Source: Rhodoferax sp. BLA1
GTDB lineage: Bacteria > Pseudomonadota > Gammaproteobacteria > Burkholderiales > Burkholderiaceae_C
NCBI RefSeq assembly: GCF_013416775.1
Contig: NZ_SZVI01000013.1
Span: 248,001-312,000, forward strand
Length of the DNA stretch: 64,000 nucleotides
Direction of reading: 5' to 3'
Both the position numbers and the translations under genes were made by a program. Below are positions 52,219 through 61,521 of the stretch, piece after piece. The notes beneath the pieces were generated by a model. That model saw only the letters and a list, made by a program, of their open reading frames with translations, searched no databases and was not told the origin of the DNA. Position 1 is the first letter of the stretch. Each line of letters opens with the position of its first letter.

Positions 52219-54657
52219 TCAGTTTCCCAAGCCTTTGAGTTTGGCAAATGCGGATGACATAGCCGTGGATTGTGGCGCATGTGGTGCAGCCCCCGCGCCA
52301 CGCGAACGCTGCTGTGCGCTGGCACCCTGAAAGCGGTTGTCGCCCGCGCCGCTGCGTGCGGGTGGCGTGCCGAGCTTCATGGTCAGAGCGATGCGTTTAC
52401 GCGCCACATCCACCTCGACCACCTGCACCTTGACGATGTCACCGGTCTTGACCACCTCGCGTGCGTCATTGACAAATTTGTGCGCCAGTTGGCTCACATG
52501 CACCAGGCCATCCTGGTGCACCCCCAGGTCGACAAAAGCGCCAAACGCGGCCACATTGCTGACCGTGCCCTCCAGAATCATGCCCTCTTTCAGGTCGCGG
52601 ATGTCTTCCACACCGTCGTTAAAACGCGCCACCTTGAAATCCGGCCGTGGATCGCGGCCCGGTTTTTCGAGTTCCGCCAGGATGTCTTTGACGGTGATGA
52701 CCCCAAACCGCTCGTTGGCAAACAACTCGGGGCGCAAGGTTTTGAGCATCTCGGCACGGCCCATCAGCTCAGCCACTTCTCTACCGGTCTTGGCCAGGAT
52801 CTGCTCGACCACCGGGTAGGTTTCGGGGTGCACACCGGTCATGTCCAACGGGTTGGCACCACCACGGATGCGCAAAAAGCCCGCACATTGCTCAAAGGTC
52901 TTGGCGCCCAGGCCGGTGACCTTGAGCAAATCCTGGCGGCTGGCAAAGGCACCATTGGCCTCACGCCAGCGCACCACCGCCTTGGCCACACCGGCACTCA
53001 GGCCCGAGACGCGGCTCAAGAGCGGCACACTGGCCATGTTCAGGTCCACACCCACCGAGTTGACACAGTCCTCCACCACGGCTTCCAGTGTTTTGGCGAG
53101 TTCACTCTGGTTCACATCGTGCTGGTACTGGCCCACACCAATCGACTTGGGGTCGATCTTGACCAGCTCGGCCAACGGGTCCTGCAGGCGCCGGGCGATG
53201 CTGGCAGCACCCCGCAGGCTCACATCCACATCGGGCATTTCTTGTGAGGCAAATTCGCTGGCCGAGTAGACCGAGGCACCGGCCTCAGACACAACTACTT
53301 TTTCAATAGCTACCTGCCCTTGTCCATTCTGGGCTGCAGGCGATTTAGCCATCAATTTGATGAGGTCGGCGGCCAATTTGTCGGTCTCGCGGCTGGCGGT
53401 GCCGTTGCCGATCGCAATCAGATTCACGCCGTGTTTTTGGCACAACGCAGCCAGAACGTGCAATGAGCCGTCCCAGTCCTTGCGTGGCTCGTGCGGGTAG
53501 ACGGTGCTGGTGTCCACCAGCTTGCCGGTGGCGTCCACCACCGCCACCTTGACGCCGGTGCGGATGCCGGGGTCCAGCCCCAGCACCACCCGTGGGCCGG
53601 CCGGTGCGGCCAGCAACAGGTCACGCAGGTTGTCGGCAAAGACCTTGATCGCCACCGCCTCGGAGGCCTCACGCAGCCGCGCAAACAAATCGCGCTCGGT
53701 CGACAGGCTCAGCTTCACGCGCCAAGTCCAGGCGACACATTTGCGGATCAGATCGTCGGCAGCACGGCCTTTGTGGCTCCAGCCCAGTTTGAGCGCGATG
53801 CGGCCTTCAGCCAGCGAGACCACCTGGCTTGCTCTTGTTTTTGTAACTACAGGACCTTTATCAATAAGGGCTGAAGGCTGATTTGATGCTTGACCACTGG
53901 CTACCGGTGGTTCTGGCAACACCAGCTTGGTCTCCAGAATCTCCAGGCTACGGCCGCGAAACACCGCCAGCGCGCGGTGTGATGGCACGCGGGCAATCGG
54001 CTCGTCGTAGTCAAAATAATCACGGAACTTGGCCACCTCGGGGTCAGACTCGTTTTTGCCGGCCATCAGGCTGCTCTTGAACAGGCCCTGCTCCCACAAC
54101 CAGCCACGCAGGTCTTGCACCAGCGCGGCGTCCTCGGCCCAGCGCTCACTCAAGATGTCGCGCACACCATCGAGCACCGCTTGCACCGTGGTGAAGTCGT
54201 CACCGGCTTCGGTTTTCTCTGTCTTCACATAGGCCTGCGCCTGCGCCGCCGGGTCCAGGCTCGGGTCGGCAAACAAAGCATCAGCCAGCGGTTCGATGCC
54301 CGCCTCGCGTGCGATCTGGCCCTTGGTGCGGCGTTTTTGTTTGAACGGCAGGTACAGGTCTTCGAGCTCCTGCTTGGTGGGTGCGGCCAGCAGTGCGGCC
54401 AGCAAGGCCGGAGTCATCTTGCCCTGCTCGTCGATGCTCTTGATCACCGCAGCGCGGCGGTCGCGCAGGTCGCGCAAATAACTCAGGCGGGCTTCCAGTT
54501 CACGCAGCTGGATGTCGTCCAGGCCGCCTGTGACTTCCTTGCGGTAGCGGGCAATAAAGGGAACGGTGGCGCCACCGTCGAGCAACTCCACCGCAGCCGC
54601 CACCTGGCGTTCCTGCACCCGTATTTCTTGCGCCAATTGCGCGATGATTTTCTGCAT
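52219..54657 (-). CDS. tex: Tex RNA-binding transcription accessory protein
   Basis: An 812-residue cytoplasmic protein with the Tex order: N-terminal helical domain (RYRKEVTGGLDDIQLRELE), YqgF/RuvC-like domain (VLGLDPGIRTGVKVAVVD), helix-hairpin-helix repeats (RVSGLSAGVAKAVV) and an S1 RNA-binding domain (EGMILEGTVSNVAAFGAFVDLGVHQDG). The gene carries two palindromic elements: residues about 260-272 (QPSALIDKGPVVTKT) and 439-451 (AAQNGQGQVAIEK). Both are between domains or in loops and keep the frame. The ATG at 54657 has no strong ribosome site. Tex affects transcription elongation and RNA turnover and is essential in some bacteria. Confidence 0.95.
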   Translation of the reverse strand: MQKIIAQLAQEIRVQERQVAAAVELLDGGATVPFIARYRKEVTGGLDDIQLRELEARLSYLRDLRDRRAAVIKSIDEQGKMTPALLAALLAAPTKQELEDLYLPFKQKRRTKGQIAREAGIEPLADALFADPSLDPAAQAQAYVKTEKTEAGDDFTTVQAVLDGVRDILSERWAEDAALVQDLRGWLWEQGLFKSSLMAGKNESDPEVAKFRDYFDYDEPIARVPSHRALAVFRGRSLEILETKLVLPEPPVASGQASNQPSALIDKGPVVTKTRASQVVSLAEGRIALKLGWSHKGRAADDLIRKCVAWTWRVKLSLSTERDLFARLREASEAVAIKVFADNLRDLLLAAPAGPRVVLGLDPGIRTGVKVAVVDATGKLVDTSTVYPHEPRKDWDGSLHVLAALCQKHGVNLIAIGNGTASRETDKLAADLIKLMAKSPAAQNGQGQVAIEKVVVSEAGASVYSASEFASQEMPDVDVSLRGAASIARRLQDPLAELVKIDPKSIGVGQYQHDVNQSELAKTLEAVVEDCVNSVGVDLNMASVPLLSRVSGLSAGVAKAVVRWREANGAFASRQDLLKVTGLGAKTFEQCAGFLRIRGGANPLDMTGVHPETYPVVEQILAKTGREVAELMGRAEMLKTLRPELFANERFGVITVKDILAELEKPGRDPRPDFKVARFNDGVEDIRDLKEGMILEGTVSNVAAFGAFVDLGVHQDGLVHVSQLAHKFVNDAREVVKTGDIVKVQVVEVDVARKRIALTMKLGTPPARSGAGDNRFQGASAQQRSRGAGAAPHAPQSTAMSSAFAKLKGLGN
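53306..53341 (+). repeat. Dispersed palindromic element, copy 10 (inside tex)
   Basis: ATAGCTACCTGCCCTTGTCC then ATTCTGGGCTGCAGGC matches the consensus; the outer ACTACTTTTTCA block is present upstream. Tex is on the minus strand, so the copy is translated in antisense and gives AAQNGQGQVAIE, close to the peptide made by the etfA copy. Confidence 0.8.
53843..53879 (+). repeat. Dispersed palindromic element, copy 11 (inside tex)
   Basis: GTAACTACAGGACCTTTATC then AATAAGGGCTGAAGGCT matches the consensus with a CCTTTAT/ATAAGGG-type stem; the outer TGCTCTTGTTTTT block is upstream. Antisense translation gives SALIDKGPVV. Confidence 0.75.
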
Positions 54658-54957
54658 AACTTACCAACTAGCCGACCTGGTGACCGGCCCCAAAACAAAC
54701 AGGTGCGGGAGTGTGCCACAAGGGACAAGGCAGCGTCGTTTATGAGCAACACCTGGATTCAGGCACGCTGTTTGCTGCAATCCATGGGCGACCGTCGGCT
54801 AGCACCAGCAACTGGGCGGTGTTCCATGTTTTGATAGCATCTCATACAGAAAGGATTTAGGGTTACACATGATCTATATCAATATATCTGCTATACAAAT
54901 TGCATCTAAGTGGTAAAAATTCACCCCTTGCTGTTATATTGACTTAGTCGTTGCGAC
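54658..54957. other. Divergent region tex / HDOD histidine kinase
   Basis: 300 bp without a gene. The last 110 bp are A/T-rich (TATATCAATATATC, TGCTATACAA, GTTATATTGACTTAG) in contrast to the surroundings and probably hold the kinase promoter. A GATAGCATCTCATACAGAAAGG stretch at 54833 may be a very decayed palindromic element, too weak to call. Confidence 0.4.
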
Positions 54958-57129
54958 ATGGAACATAACCAGGGCTCCCAGCTGGGCCCGCATACCACCT
55001 TATTTGTGAATTCTGTTCATCCTGATGACATCCGGAACCGCTTGCTGGTGGCGCGCCTGCCCACCATGCCGCAGATTCTGATCAAGCTCATTGACCTGTG
55101 CCAGGCCGATGAAGTTGGGATCACTGAGCTTGCCAAATTGATCGCCAACGACGCGGGCATGACCAGCCGGGTGCTGCGAGTGGCCAACAGCGCCGCCTAC
55201 CAGCGCAGTGGCCGCAAACTGGGCCTGCCCCAGGCGCTGACCACACTGGGTGCAGACTTGGTCAAGTCGCTGCTGATCAGCGAGTCGGTGTTCCAGACCT
55301 TCAGCGGTTTTCCACACACCGGCGGCACCGATCTGCGCCCGTTCTGGAAACATTCCCTGGCCGCCGCAGTCATCGCCCGCGATCTGGCCAAGGCGATGCA
55401 GTACCCGCAGATTGAAGAGGCTTACCTGGCTGGACTGTTGCACGATGTGGGTCGACTGGCCTTGCTGGCAGCGGCACCCGACACCTACAGCTTCAATTTT
55501 TATACCGCCGATGACGGCGACTTGTGCGCCACCGAGCAAAAGAGCCTGCACATCTCACACGCCGAAGCAGGCGCCTGGCTGATCGAACGCTGGGAGATGG
55601 ACTCGTTTCTGGCCGACGCGGTGCTCTACCACCACGAAAATCCGGCACGCGTCATGATGGCGCACCCGCTGATCCGCATCATCCATCTGGCGCATTTGCT
55701 CAGTGACCACCCGGTGGGCACCCCGCTGCCCGAGGACATGGGCGCGGTGTGTGGCATCGACGACGCCAAGCTGCTGGATATTTACCAGAGCTGCGAGGCG
55801 CAGGTGATGGTGGCCGCAGAGCATCTGGGCATCAACCTGACTGGCCTGCCGGAGCTGGTGGCCTCGGTCTCGGTGCCAGCAGCACCGGTGGCCGTGAACC
55901 CGGTGCAGCAGCGCCTGACCGAAGAAATCCGCAACCGCGCATTGAGCGCCGAACTCAGCCAGGTGTTTGCCCGCCAGAAAGACGGCACCCAGTTGCTCGA
56001 CAGCGTGCGGCAAAACGCCCGCATCCTGTTTGACCTGGATGACACCGCGGTGTTTCTGGTCAGCAACAACGGCCGCTCGCTGATCAGTGCCTCGGTGGGT
56101 GAACAGCGCCAGCGCCTGGCGGACTTTTCCATCAGCCTGGCCGGTGGTGGTATCGCCGACTCGGTGACCAGCAGACATCTGGCTTTTCTGGAGCGCGGCC
56201 GCAGCAGCCTGACGCTGACCGAAGAGCAACTGCTGCGCAGCTTCAACAGCCCCTGCCTGTTGTGTCTGCCGCTGGTGTCGGGCAACCGCAGTCTGGGCCT
56301 GCTGATCGCCGGGCTGGAAGCCTGGCGGGTGTCGGATTTGCAGCGCCAGGAAAAATTCCTGTTGGTGTTTGGCAACCAGGCCGCCAGCGCCATGGAGGCC
56401 GCCGCCAAAGAGCGCGGTGAAATGGACCGGCGCATCGCCACGCTGCAGGAAGAACACATCAAACAATCACGCAAAATCGTGCACGAGGCCAGCAACCCGC
56501 TGTCGATCATCAAGAACTACCTGGGCGTGCTGGACGACAAGCTGGCGCGCCAGGAGCCGGTGGGCGCCGAGTTGTCGATCCTCAACGAGGAAATCGACCG
56601 CGTGGGCAGCATCATCAAGGAGTTCGCACGGGTAACGCCTCCGGCGCCCGACACCCTGATCGATGTCAACAAGCTGATCAGCGACATCGTGCGTCTGTTC
56701 CGTGAGAGCCGGTTTTTGCCACCCACGGTGCAAATTGCGGCGGTGGTGCCAGACGAAGCCAGCACCATTTCAGGCACCAGCGGCGTGGTCAAACAGATTT
56801 TTGTCAACCTCATCAAGAACGCGGTCGAGGCCTTGTCCAAAGGGGGCCGCATCGAGGTCATCAACAACGGCATCACACAACGTGGCGGCGCCGAGTATTT
56901 TTCGCTGCAGGTCCGGGACAACGGCCCCGGTTTGCCCGACGAGGTGCTGGCCAAACTCTTCTCACCGGTGCGCAGTAGCAAGGCAGGCGACAACCGCGGC
57001 CTTGGCCTGAGCATCGTCCATGGTCTGGTGCAAAAGCTGCAGGGGTCAATCACCTGCAAAAGCTCCGCACTGGGAACCGTCTTTGAAATTTTGCTGCCAG
57101 CACGGCATGCCAAAAGCCAGGTTCAATGA
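54958..57129 (+). CDS. HDOD-GAF-histidine kinase
   Basis: A 723-residue soluble sensor kinase. HDOD (residues 22-230: VARLPTMPQILIKLIDLCQ, LLHDVGRLALLA), a GAF-like region (about 340-480), then the kinase: phospho-acceptor His509 in KIVHEASNPLSIIKNYLG, N-box FVNLIKNAVEAL, G1 DNGPGLP and G2 NRGLGLSIVHGL. All catalytic boxes are intact. The stop overlaps the start of a response-regulator gene by ATGA, which makes the next protein its likely partner. A paralogue with damaged kinase boxes follows at 59512. Confidence 0.93.
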   Translation: MEHNQGSQLGPHTTLFVNSVHPDDIRNRLLVARLPTMPQILIKLIDLCQADEVGITELAKLIANDAGMTSRVLRVANSAAYQRSGRKLGLPQALTTLGADLVKSLLISESVFQTFSGFPHTGGTDLRPFWKHSLAAAVIARDLAKAMQYPQIEEAYLAGLLHDVGRLALLAAAPDTYSFNFYTADDGDLCATEQKSLHISHAEAGAWLIERWEMDSFLADAVLYHHENPARVMMAHPLIRIIHLAHLLSDHPVGTPLPEDMGAVCGIDDAKLLDIYQSCEAQVMVAAEHLGINLTGLPELVASVSVPAAPVAVNPVQQRLTEEIRNRALSAELSQVFARQKDGTQLLDSVRQNARILFDLDDTAVFLVSNNGRSLISASVGEQRQRLADFSISLAGGGIADSVTSRHLAFLERGRSSLTLTEEQLLRSFNSPCLLCLPLVSGNRSLGLLIAGLEAWRVSDLQRQEKFLLVFGNQAASAMEAAAKERGEMDRRIATLQEEHIKQSRKIVHEASNPLSIIKNYLGVLDDKLARQEPVGAELSILNEEIDRVGSIIKEFARVTPPAPDTLIDVNKLISDIVRLFRESRFLPPTVQIAAVVPDEASTISGTSGVVKQIFVNLIKNAVEALSKGGRIEVINNGITQRGGAEYFSLQVRDNGPGLPDEVLAKLFSPVRSSKAGDNRGLGLSIVHGLVQKLQGSITCKSSALGTVFEILLPARHAKSQVQ

Positions 57130-59321
57130 GCAACTTAAGTCCACTTCAATGGGATTTCACGCTGGCCTCACGTGGGCTGCAAACCACCCAGATCCTGCAC
57201 AAACCGGCCAAACTGCTGCTGGTGGATGACGAACCCAGGCTGCTGCAAAGCCTATGTGACCTGCTCAATAACCGCGGCTTCATCCTGGTCACCGCCAACA
57301 ATGGCACCGAGGCGATTGAGCGGCTCAGCAGCGATAGCTTCGACCTGATCATCCTGGACTTGCGCATGCCCGACATCTCAGGGCATGAGGTCATGGACTA
57401 CATGAACCTGCACCAGATCGACGCCAACGTGATCGTCACCAGCGGCGACGTCGGCATCGAGGCGGCCATTGGAGCGCTGCGACGCGGCGCCTACGATTAC
57501 CTGCGCAAGCCCTACCCGCGCGAGGAATTGATCAAGGCGGTGCAAAACGCCCTGCACCAGCGTCAACTGGAAGCCGAGAACAAGCAGATTGCCGGCAGGC
57601 TGGAGAGTTCGGAGCGTATTTACCGCTACCTGGTGGACAGCTCACCCGACATCATCTTCACCCTCGACCACCAGGGCAAGCTGACCTTTGTCAACAACCG
57701 GATTCACCCGCTGCTGGGTTTTAATGCCGAAGAACTGATTGGCAAACACTATGCCGACATGGTGCATACGCGTGATCTGGAACGTGCCAACTACGTGTTC
57801 AGCGACGGGCAACAGCAGCAGCGCTGGTCACGCAACATCGAACTGAGGCTCAAGTCGCGCCATCTGGAAGATGAGGGGCGGGTCTTCAGCGTTGAACTCA
57901 TGAGTGTGTCGTTCACCACCCAGGTCATGCGCACCGAAGGGGTGCCGCAGAACCTGGAGCAGATGGGCATTTACGGTGTGGCACGCGACATCACCGACCG
58001 CAAGCGCGCCGACGAGTTGATCGCCTACCAGGCCTATTACGACATCCTCACCGATTTGCCCAACCGGGTCTTGTTCAAAGACCGGCTTAACCTGGCGCTG
58101 TTGCAGGCCAAACGCAAAAAAGGTGGTCTGGCCGTGATGTTTGTGGATCTAGACCGTTTCAAGGTGATCAACGACTCCCTGGGCCACCAGCTCGGTGACG
58201 AGCTGTTGCAGCAAGCCACGATTCGGCTCAAAGGCTGCCTGCGCCACAGCGACACCCTGTCGCGTTTTGGCAGCGACGAATTTAATGTGGTGTTGCCCGA
58301 GCTGGACTCGGTGCAAGACCCGACGCGGGTGGCACAGGCTTTTCTGGACGCCTTGCGTGCACCCTTTGCCCTGGGGGGCCAAACCGTGCACATCACCGCC
58401 AGCATTGGTGTGGCGGTGTACCCCAAAGACGGCGAAAGTGTCGACGAGCTGATCCGCAACGCCGATCTGGCGATGCATGCCAAGAAGTCCTCCGGGCGCA
58501 ACGGTTACCAGTTTTTTGAGCTGTCGATGCTCAACCAGAGTTTTGAGCAGATCTCTGTCGAAAGTGGCTTGCGCCTGGCGCTGTTGGCGGGTGAACTGGA
58601 GATGTATTACCAGCCGCAGGTGGATGCCAAAAGTGGCAAGGTGATTGGTGCCGAGGCACTGATGCGCTGGAACCATCCGCAGCGCGGCTTCCTGGGCGCG
58701 GGTGCATTTTTGCCCTATGCCGAAGAAAGTGGCCTGATCATTGCTATCAGCGACTGGATGCTCGAGGCGGTGTGCCGGGACCTGCTGGCCTGGAACACCC
58801 TGGGCGCAGACCGCCCTTACCTCTCGATCAACCTCTCGCCCCATTACCTGGACCGGGGCGACTTCTACGACAAGCTCAAGAACACACTGGAGCGTTACCA
58901 GATTTCGCCCTCGCAGCTGGAGGTCGAGATCACCGAAAACATCTGCATCCGCAACCCGCAGGCGGCCATTGACCAGCTCCAGAAGCTGTGCCAGCTGGGG
59001 GTCAGGGTGGCGATTGATGACTTTGGCACCGGCTACTCGTCGCTGGCGTATCTGCATCGGTTCCCGATCCATGTGCTGAAGATTGACCGCTCCTTTGTCA
59101 TGCCGATTGAAGACGACACCCTGCAGTTCCCGGTGGTGCTGGCGATCATCTCCATCGCCAAAGGCCTGGGCCTCAAACTGGTGGCCGAAGGGGTCGAGAC
59201 CGAGGTGCAACAACGTTACCTGGAGCAGGCCGGTTGCCAGACTTTCCAAGGTTTTTACTACCACCGGCCGATGCCACAAAGCGCCCTGATGGGGCTGCTG
59301 GACAGCCAGAGAATTCACTGA
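57126..59321 (+). CDS. Response regulator with PAS, GGDEF and EAL domains
   Basis: A 731-residue cytoplasmic protein. Receiver domain with phospho-acceptor Asp78 (LIILDLRMPDISGHE) and Lys in LRKPYPREE; PAS domain (about 160-295, YRYLVDSSPDIIFTLD); GGDEF-type domain whose motif is GSDEF (residues 382-386) after FVDLDRFKVINDSLGHQ; EAL domain with Glu510 (GAEALMRW), LEVEITENI and IDDFGTGYSSLAYLHRFP, all intact. It is probably a phosphorylation-controlled cyclic-di-GMP phosphodiesterase, with the GSDEF part possibly regulatory or weakly active. Co-translated with the HDOD kinase upstream. Confidence 0.93.
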   Translation: MSNLSPLQWDFTLASRGLQTTQILHKPAKLLLVDDEPRLLQSLCDLLNNRGFILVTANNGTEAIERLSSDSFDLIILDLRMPDISGHEVMDYMNLHQIDANVIVTSGDVGIEAAIGALRRGAYDYLRKPYPREELIKAVQNALHQRQLEAENKQIAGRLESSERIYRYLVDSSPDIIFTLDHQGKLTFVNNRIHPLLGFNAEELIGKHYADMVHTRDLERANYVFSDGQQQQRWSRNIELRLKSRHLEDEGRVFSVELMSVSFTTQVMRTEGVPQNLEQMGIYGVARDITDRKRADELIAYQAYYDILTDLPNRVLFKDRLNLALLQAKRKKGGLAVMFVDLDRFKVINDSLGHQLGDELLQQATIRLKGCLRHSDTLSRFGSDEFNVVLPELDSVQDPTRVAQAFLDALRAPFALGGQTVHITASIGVAVYPKDGESVDELIRNADLAMHAKKSSGRNGYQFFELSMLNQSFEQISVESGLRLALLAGELEMYYQPQVDAKSGKVIGAEALMRWNHPQRGFLGAGAFLPYAEESGLIIAISDWMLEAVCRDLLAWNTLGADRPYLSINLSPHYLDRGDFYDKLKNTLERYQISPSQLEVEITENICIRNPQAAIDQLQKLCQLGVRVAIDDFGTGYSSLAYLHRFPIHVLKIDRSFVMPIEDDTLQFPVVLAIISIAKGLGLKLVAEGVETEVQQRYLEQAGCQTFQGFYYHRPMPQSALMGLLDSQRIH

Positions 59322-59349
59322 GCCTGCAAATTGGGTGGACAACCCCAAC

Positions 59350-59361
59350 ATTGTTAACAAT
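59350..59361. promoter_or_regulatory. 12-bp palindrome upstream of the degenerate kinase gene
   Basis: ATTGTTAACAAT is a perfect inverted repeat 150 bp before the GTG start, in the 190-bp gap after the response-regulator gene. It could be an operator; no regulator can be named. Confidence 0.3.
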
Positions 59362-59511
59362 CCCTTACTTTTTTTGTCAGACACAAATTTTGGGGATGCA
59401 CTGAGCTGCACCGAAAATACTGGGGTAAGCTGCATCAACACACCCACCCCCTGCAGGCAGAACATGCATCCAGTTCCCCGGCGCTTTCGCTAGTCTGAAC
59501 CAAGGCCTGTT

Positions 59512-61515
59512 GTGAAACTACCGCCTGAAGACATCCACCAACGGCTGCTGGTCGCACGCCTGCCCAGCCCGCCGCAAACGCTGATGCGGCTGATGGTGTT
59601 GTGCCAGTCGGACGACGCGGGCATGGGTGAGTTGTCCGAGCTGATTGCCAGTGACCCCGGCCTGTCGGCCAAGGTCTTGTCGGTGGCCCACAGTGCCGCC
59701 TATTACCGCAGCAGTGCCAAAACCCTGACCCTGTTGCAAGCCACCAGCACGCTGGGCATGGCGCTGATCAAGGTGCTGGCGATCAGTGAGTCGGTGTTTC
59801 AAACTTTCCACGCCTTCCGGCAAACCACCAGCGCTGACCTGCGTAAATTCTGGAAACACAGCCTGAGTGTGGCGGTGCTGGCGCGTGCGCTGGCCGAGCG
59901 CCAGGACCGTGTCGGGGCAGAAGAAGCTTACCTGACCGGTTTGTTGCACGACGTGGGCCGTCTGGCCCTGCTGGTGGCGGTGCCCGAGCGTTACGGCGCC
60001 CTGTTTGGTTGGCCCGACGACGCCAGCCTGTGCAGCCAGGAGCAGCAACAGCTTGGAACCACCCACGCCGAAGCAGGCGCCTGGTTGCTGACGCACTGGC
60101 ACCTGAGCCGAACGATGACGCAGAGTGTGCTGGCGCACCACACCCCAACGGCCCAACTGGCAGAGCCCCAACCACTCACGCGCCTGATCCACTTGGCCCA
60201 CCTGCTCGAAGCGCTGCCGCCAGAGCCACCCGAGGTGGCCCCCGCCTGGGCCAGTGAACACAGCCTGACGCTGCAAGACATCAGTGAGCTGTTGCAAACC
60301 GCAGCCACCCAGGTGGCACAGATCGCCCGCGATCTGGGGGTGGACATCTCGGACGCCGGTGAGCCCAGCGCCGCCAGCCTGGCCGTCACCCGGCCCCAGC
60401 CGCTCGATGCCGACCAGAGCGCGCTGGCGCGTGATGTGCTGGACCGCAGTGTGCTCAACGAGATGGCCATGACGCTGATCAACCTGACCAGCACCAACGC
60501 CGCCTTGACCTCGATGCGCCAACACGCCAGCGCCCTGCTCCAGCTCGAAGACGCGATGGTGATGCTCACACGTGACAACCAGCACACGCTGGTGCCGGTG
60601 TCGATGAACGAGCGCCACCTGGCCGCCACACCGCTGGCGTTCGAGGTGGCGCTTGACCCGCCGATGGCGCACTGTATGACACAGCGCAAGGTGGTGTTTT
60701 CCAAACGCCAGGGCCTGTCGCCAAGCATCCTGCTCGATGTCATGGACACCAACGAAGTTGTGCTACTGCCCTTGCTCACCGCCCAGCAGTGCCTGGGCGT
60801 GCTGGCGGCCAGCGTGCCACCTGAGCTGAGCCAGCATCTCAAAAGCCAGCTGCCGACCTTGCAGGCCTTTGGGGTGTATGCCGGTCTGGCCCTGTCGCGC
60901 CGACGCCTGTCCGACAAAAACCGCTCCGGCCAGACCCTGTCGGCCAAAGAGGCGCAAAACTTGGAGCTCAAACGCGTGGCGCAGGCCGTTGATCTGCTGG
61001 TTGAGGCCTTGTCAAAGCCCCCACAGCCGACCACCATGGTGCCGGTTGACCTGAGCCTGGCCGTGCGTGACACGGTGCAGCTGCTGCAACACCGCCAGCT
61101 CATCCCCGGCAACATCGAGGTCAGTGCCGAGATGCCCAACCGCGCCGCCTGGGTGCAAGGCACACCCGGGAAAATCAAGCAGATCCTGCTGATCCTGATC
61201 AAAAACGCTTGCGAAACCATGCCAGATGGCGGGCAAATCATGGTCAACGGCGGCGGTCTGGTGCAGCGCGATGGGGGTGTCTACACCGTGCTCACGGTGG
61301 CAGACAGCGCCACCAGCACCAAAGAAGCCATTCAAGCCCAGCTGTATGAAAGCGCCCCGGACGCAGCACGCAGCAACCGGGGCCAGCCGAGCTTTGGCCT
61401 AGCCACGGTGAACCAGCTGATGGAACAGATGGCCGGGCACATCAAGTTCACCACCGGCCCCAGCGGCACCCGTTTCGACATCCTGCTGCCCTGCCCGCGC
61501 AACCCGACGGTATAA
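59512..61515 (+). CDS. HDOD-GAF protein with degenerate histidine-kinase domain
   Basis: A 667-residue paralogue of the HDOD kinase at 54958: HDOD (LVARLPSPPQTLMRLMVLCQ, LLHDVGRLALLVA), GAF-like middle, and an ATPase-like C-terminus. The histidine box is gone (NLELKRVAQAVDLLVEAL has no His), G1 reads VADSATSTKEA instead of DNGPG, and G2 reads PSFGLATVNQLMEQ. The N-box LILIKNACETM is kept. It cannot autophosphorylate in the usual way and may be a pseudokinase that modulates the active paralogue. The GTG start has AAGG 7 bases upstream. Confidence 0.85.
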   Translation: MKLPPEDIHQRLLVARLPSPPQTLMRLMVLCQSDDAGMGELSELIASDPGLSAKVLSVAHSAAYYRSSAKTLTLLQATSTLGMALIKVLAISESVFQTFHAFRQTTSADLRKFWKHSLSVAVLARALAERQDRVGAEEAYLTGLLHDVGRLALLVAVPERYGALFGWPDDASLCSQEQQQLGTTHAEAGAWLLTHWHLSRTMTQSVLAHHTPTAQLAEPQPLTRLIHLAHLLEALPPEPPEVAPAWASEHSLTLQDISELLQTAATQVAQIARDLGVDISDAGEPSAASLAVTRPQPLDADQSALARDVLDRSVLNEMAMTLINLTSTNAALTSMRQHASALLQLEDAMVMLTRDNQHTLVPVSMNERHLAATPLAFEVALDPPMAHCMTQRKVVFSKRQGLSPSILLDVMDTNEVVLLPLLTAQQCLGVLAASVPPELSQHLKSQLPTLQAFGVYAGLALSRRRLSDKNRSGQTLSAKEAQNLELKRVAQAVDLLVEALSKPPQPTTMVPVDLSLAVRDTVQLLQHRQLIPGNIEVSAEMPNRAAWVQGTPGKIKQILLILIKNACETMPDGGQIMVNGGGLVQRDGGVYTVLTVADSATSTKEAIQAQLYESAPDAARSNRGQPSFGLATVNQLMEQMAGHIKFTTGPSGTRFDILLPCPRNPTV

Positions 61516-61521
61516 GCGCCG

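Noticed and set aside
54833-54868. Thirteenth palindromic element upstream of the HDOD kinase
   Set aside because: GATAGCATC and AAGGATTTAGGG resemble the consensus but the stem is lost; similarity could be chance.
58149-59465. 438-residue minus-strand frame opposite the response regulator
   Set aside because: Antisense to intact GGDEF and EAL domains and without any motif.
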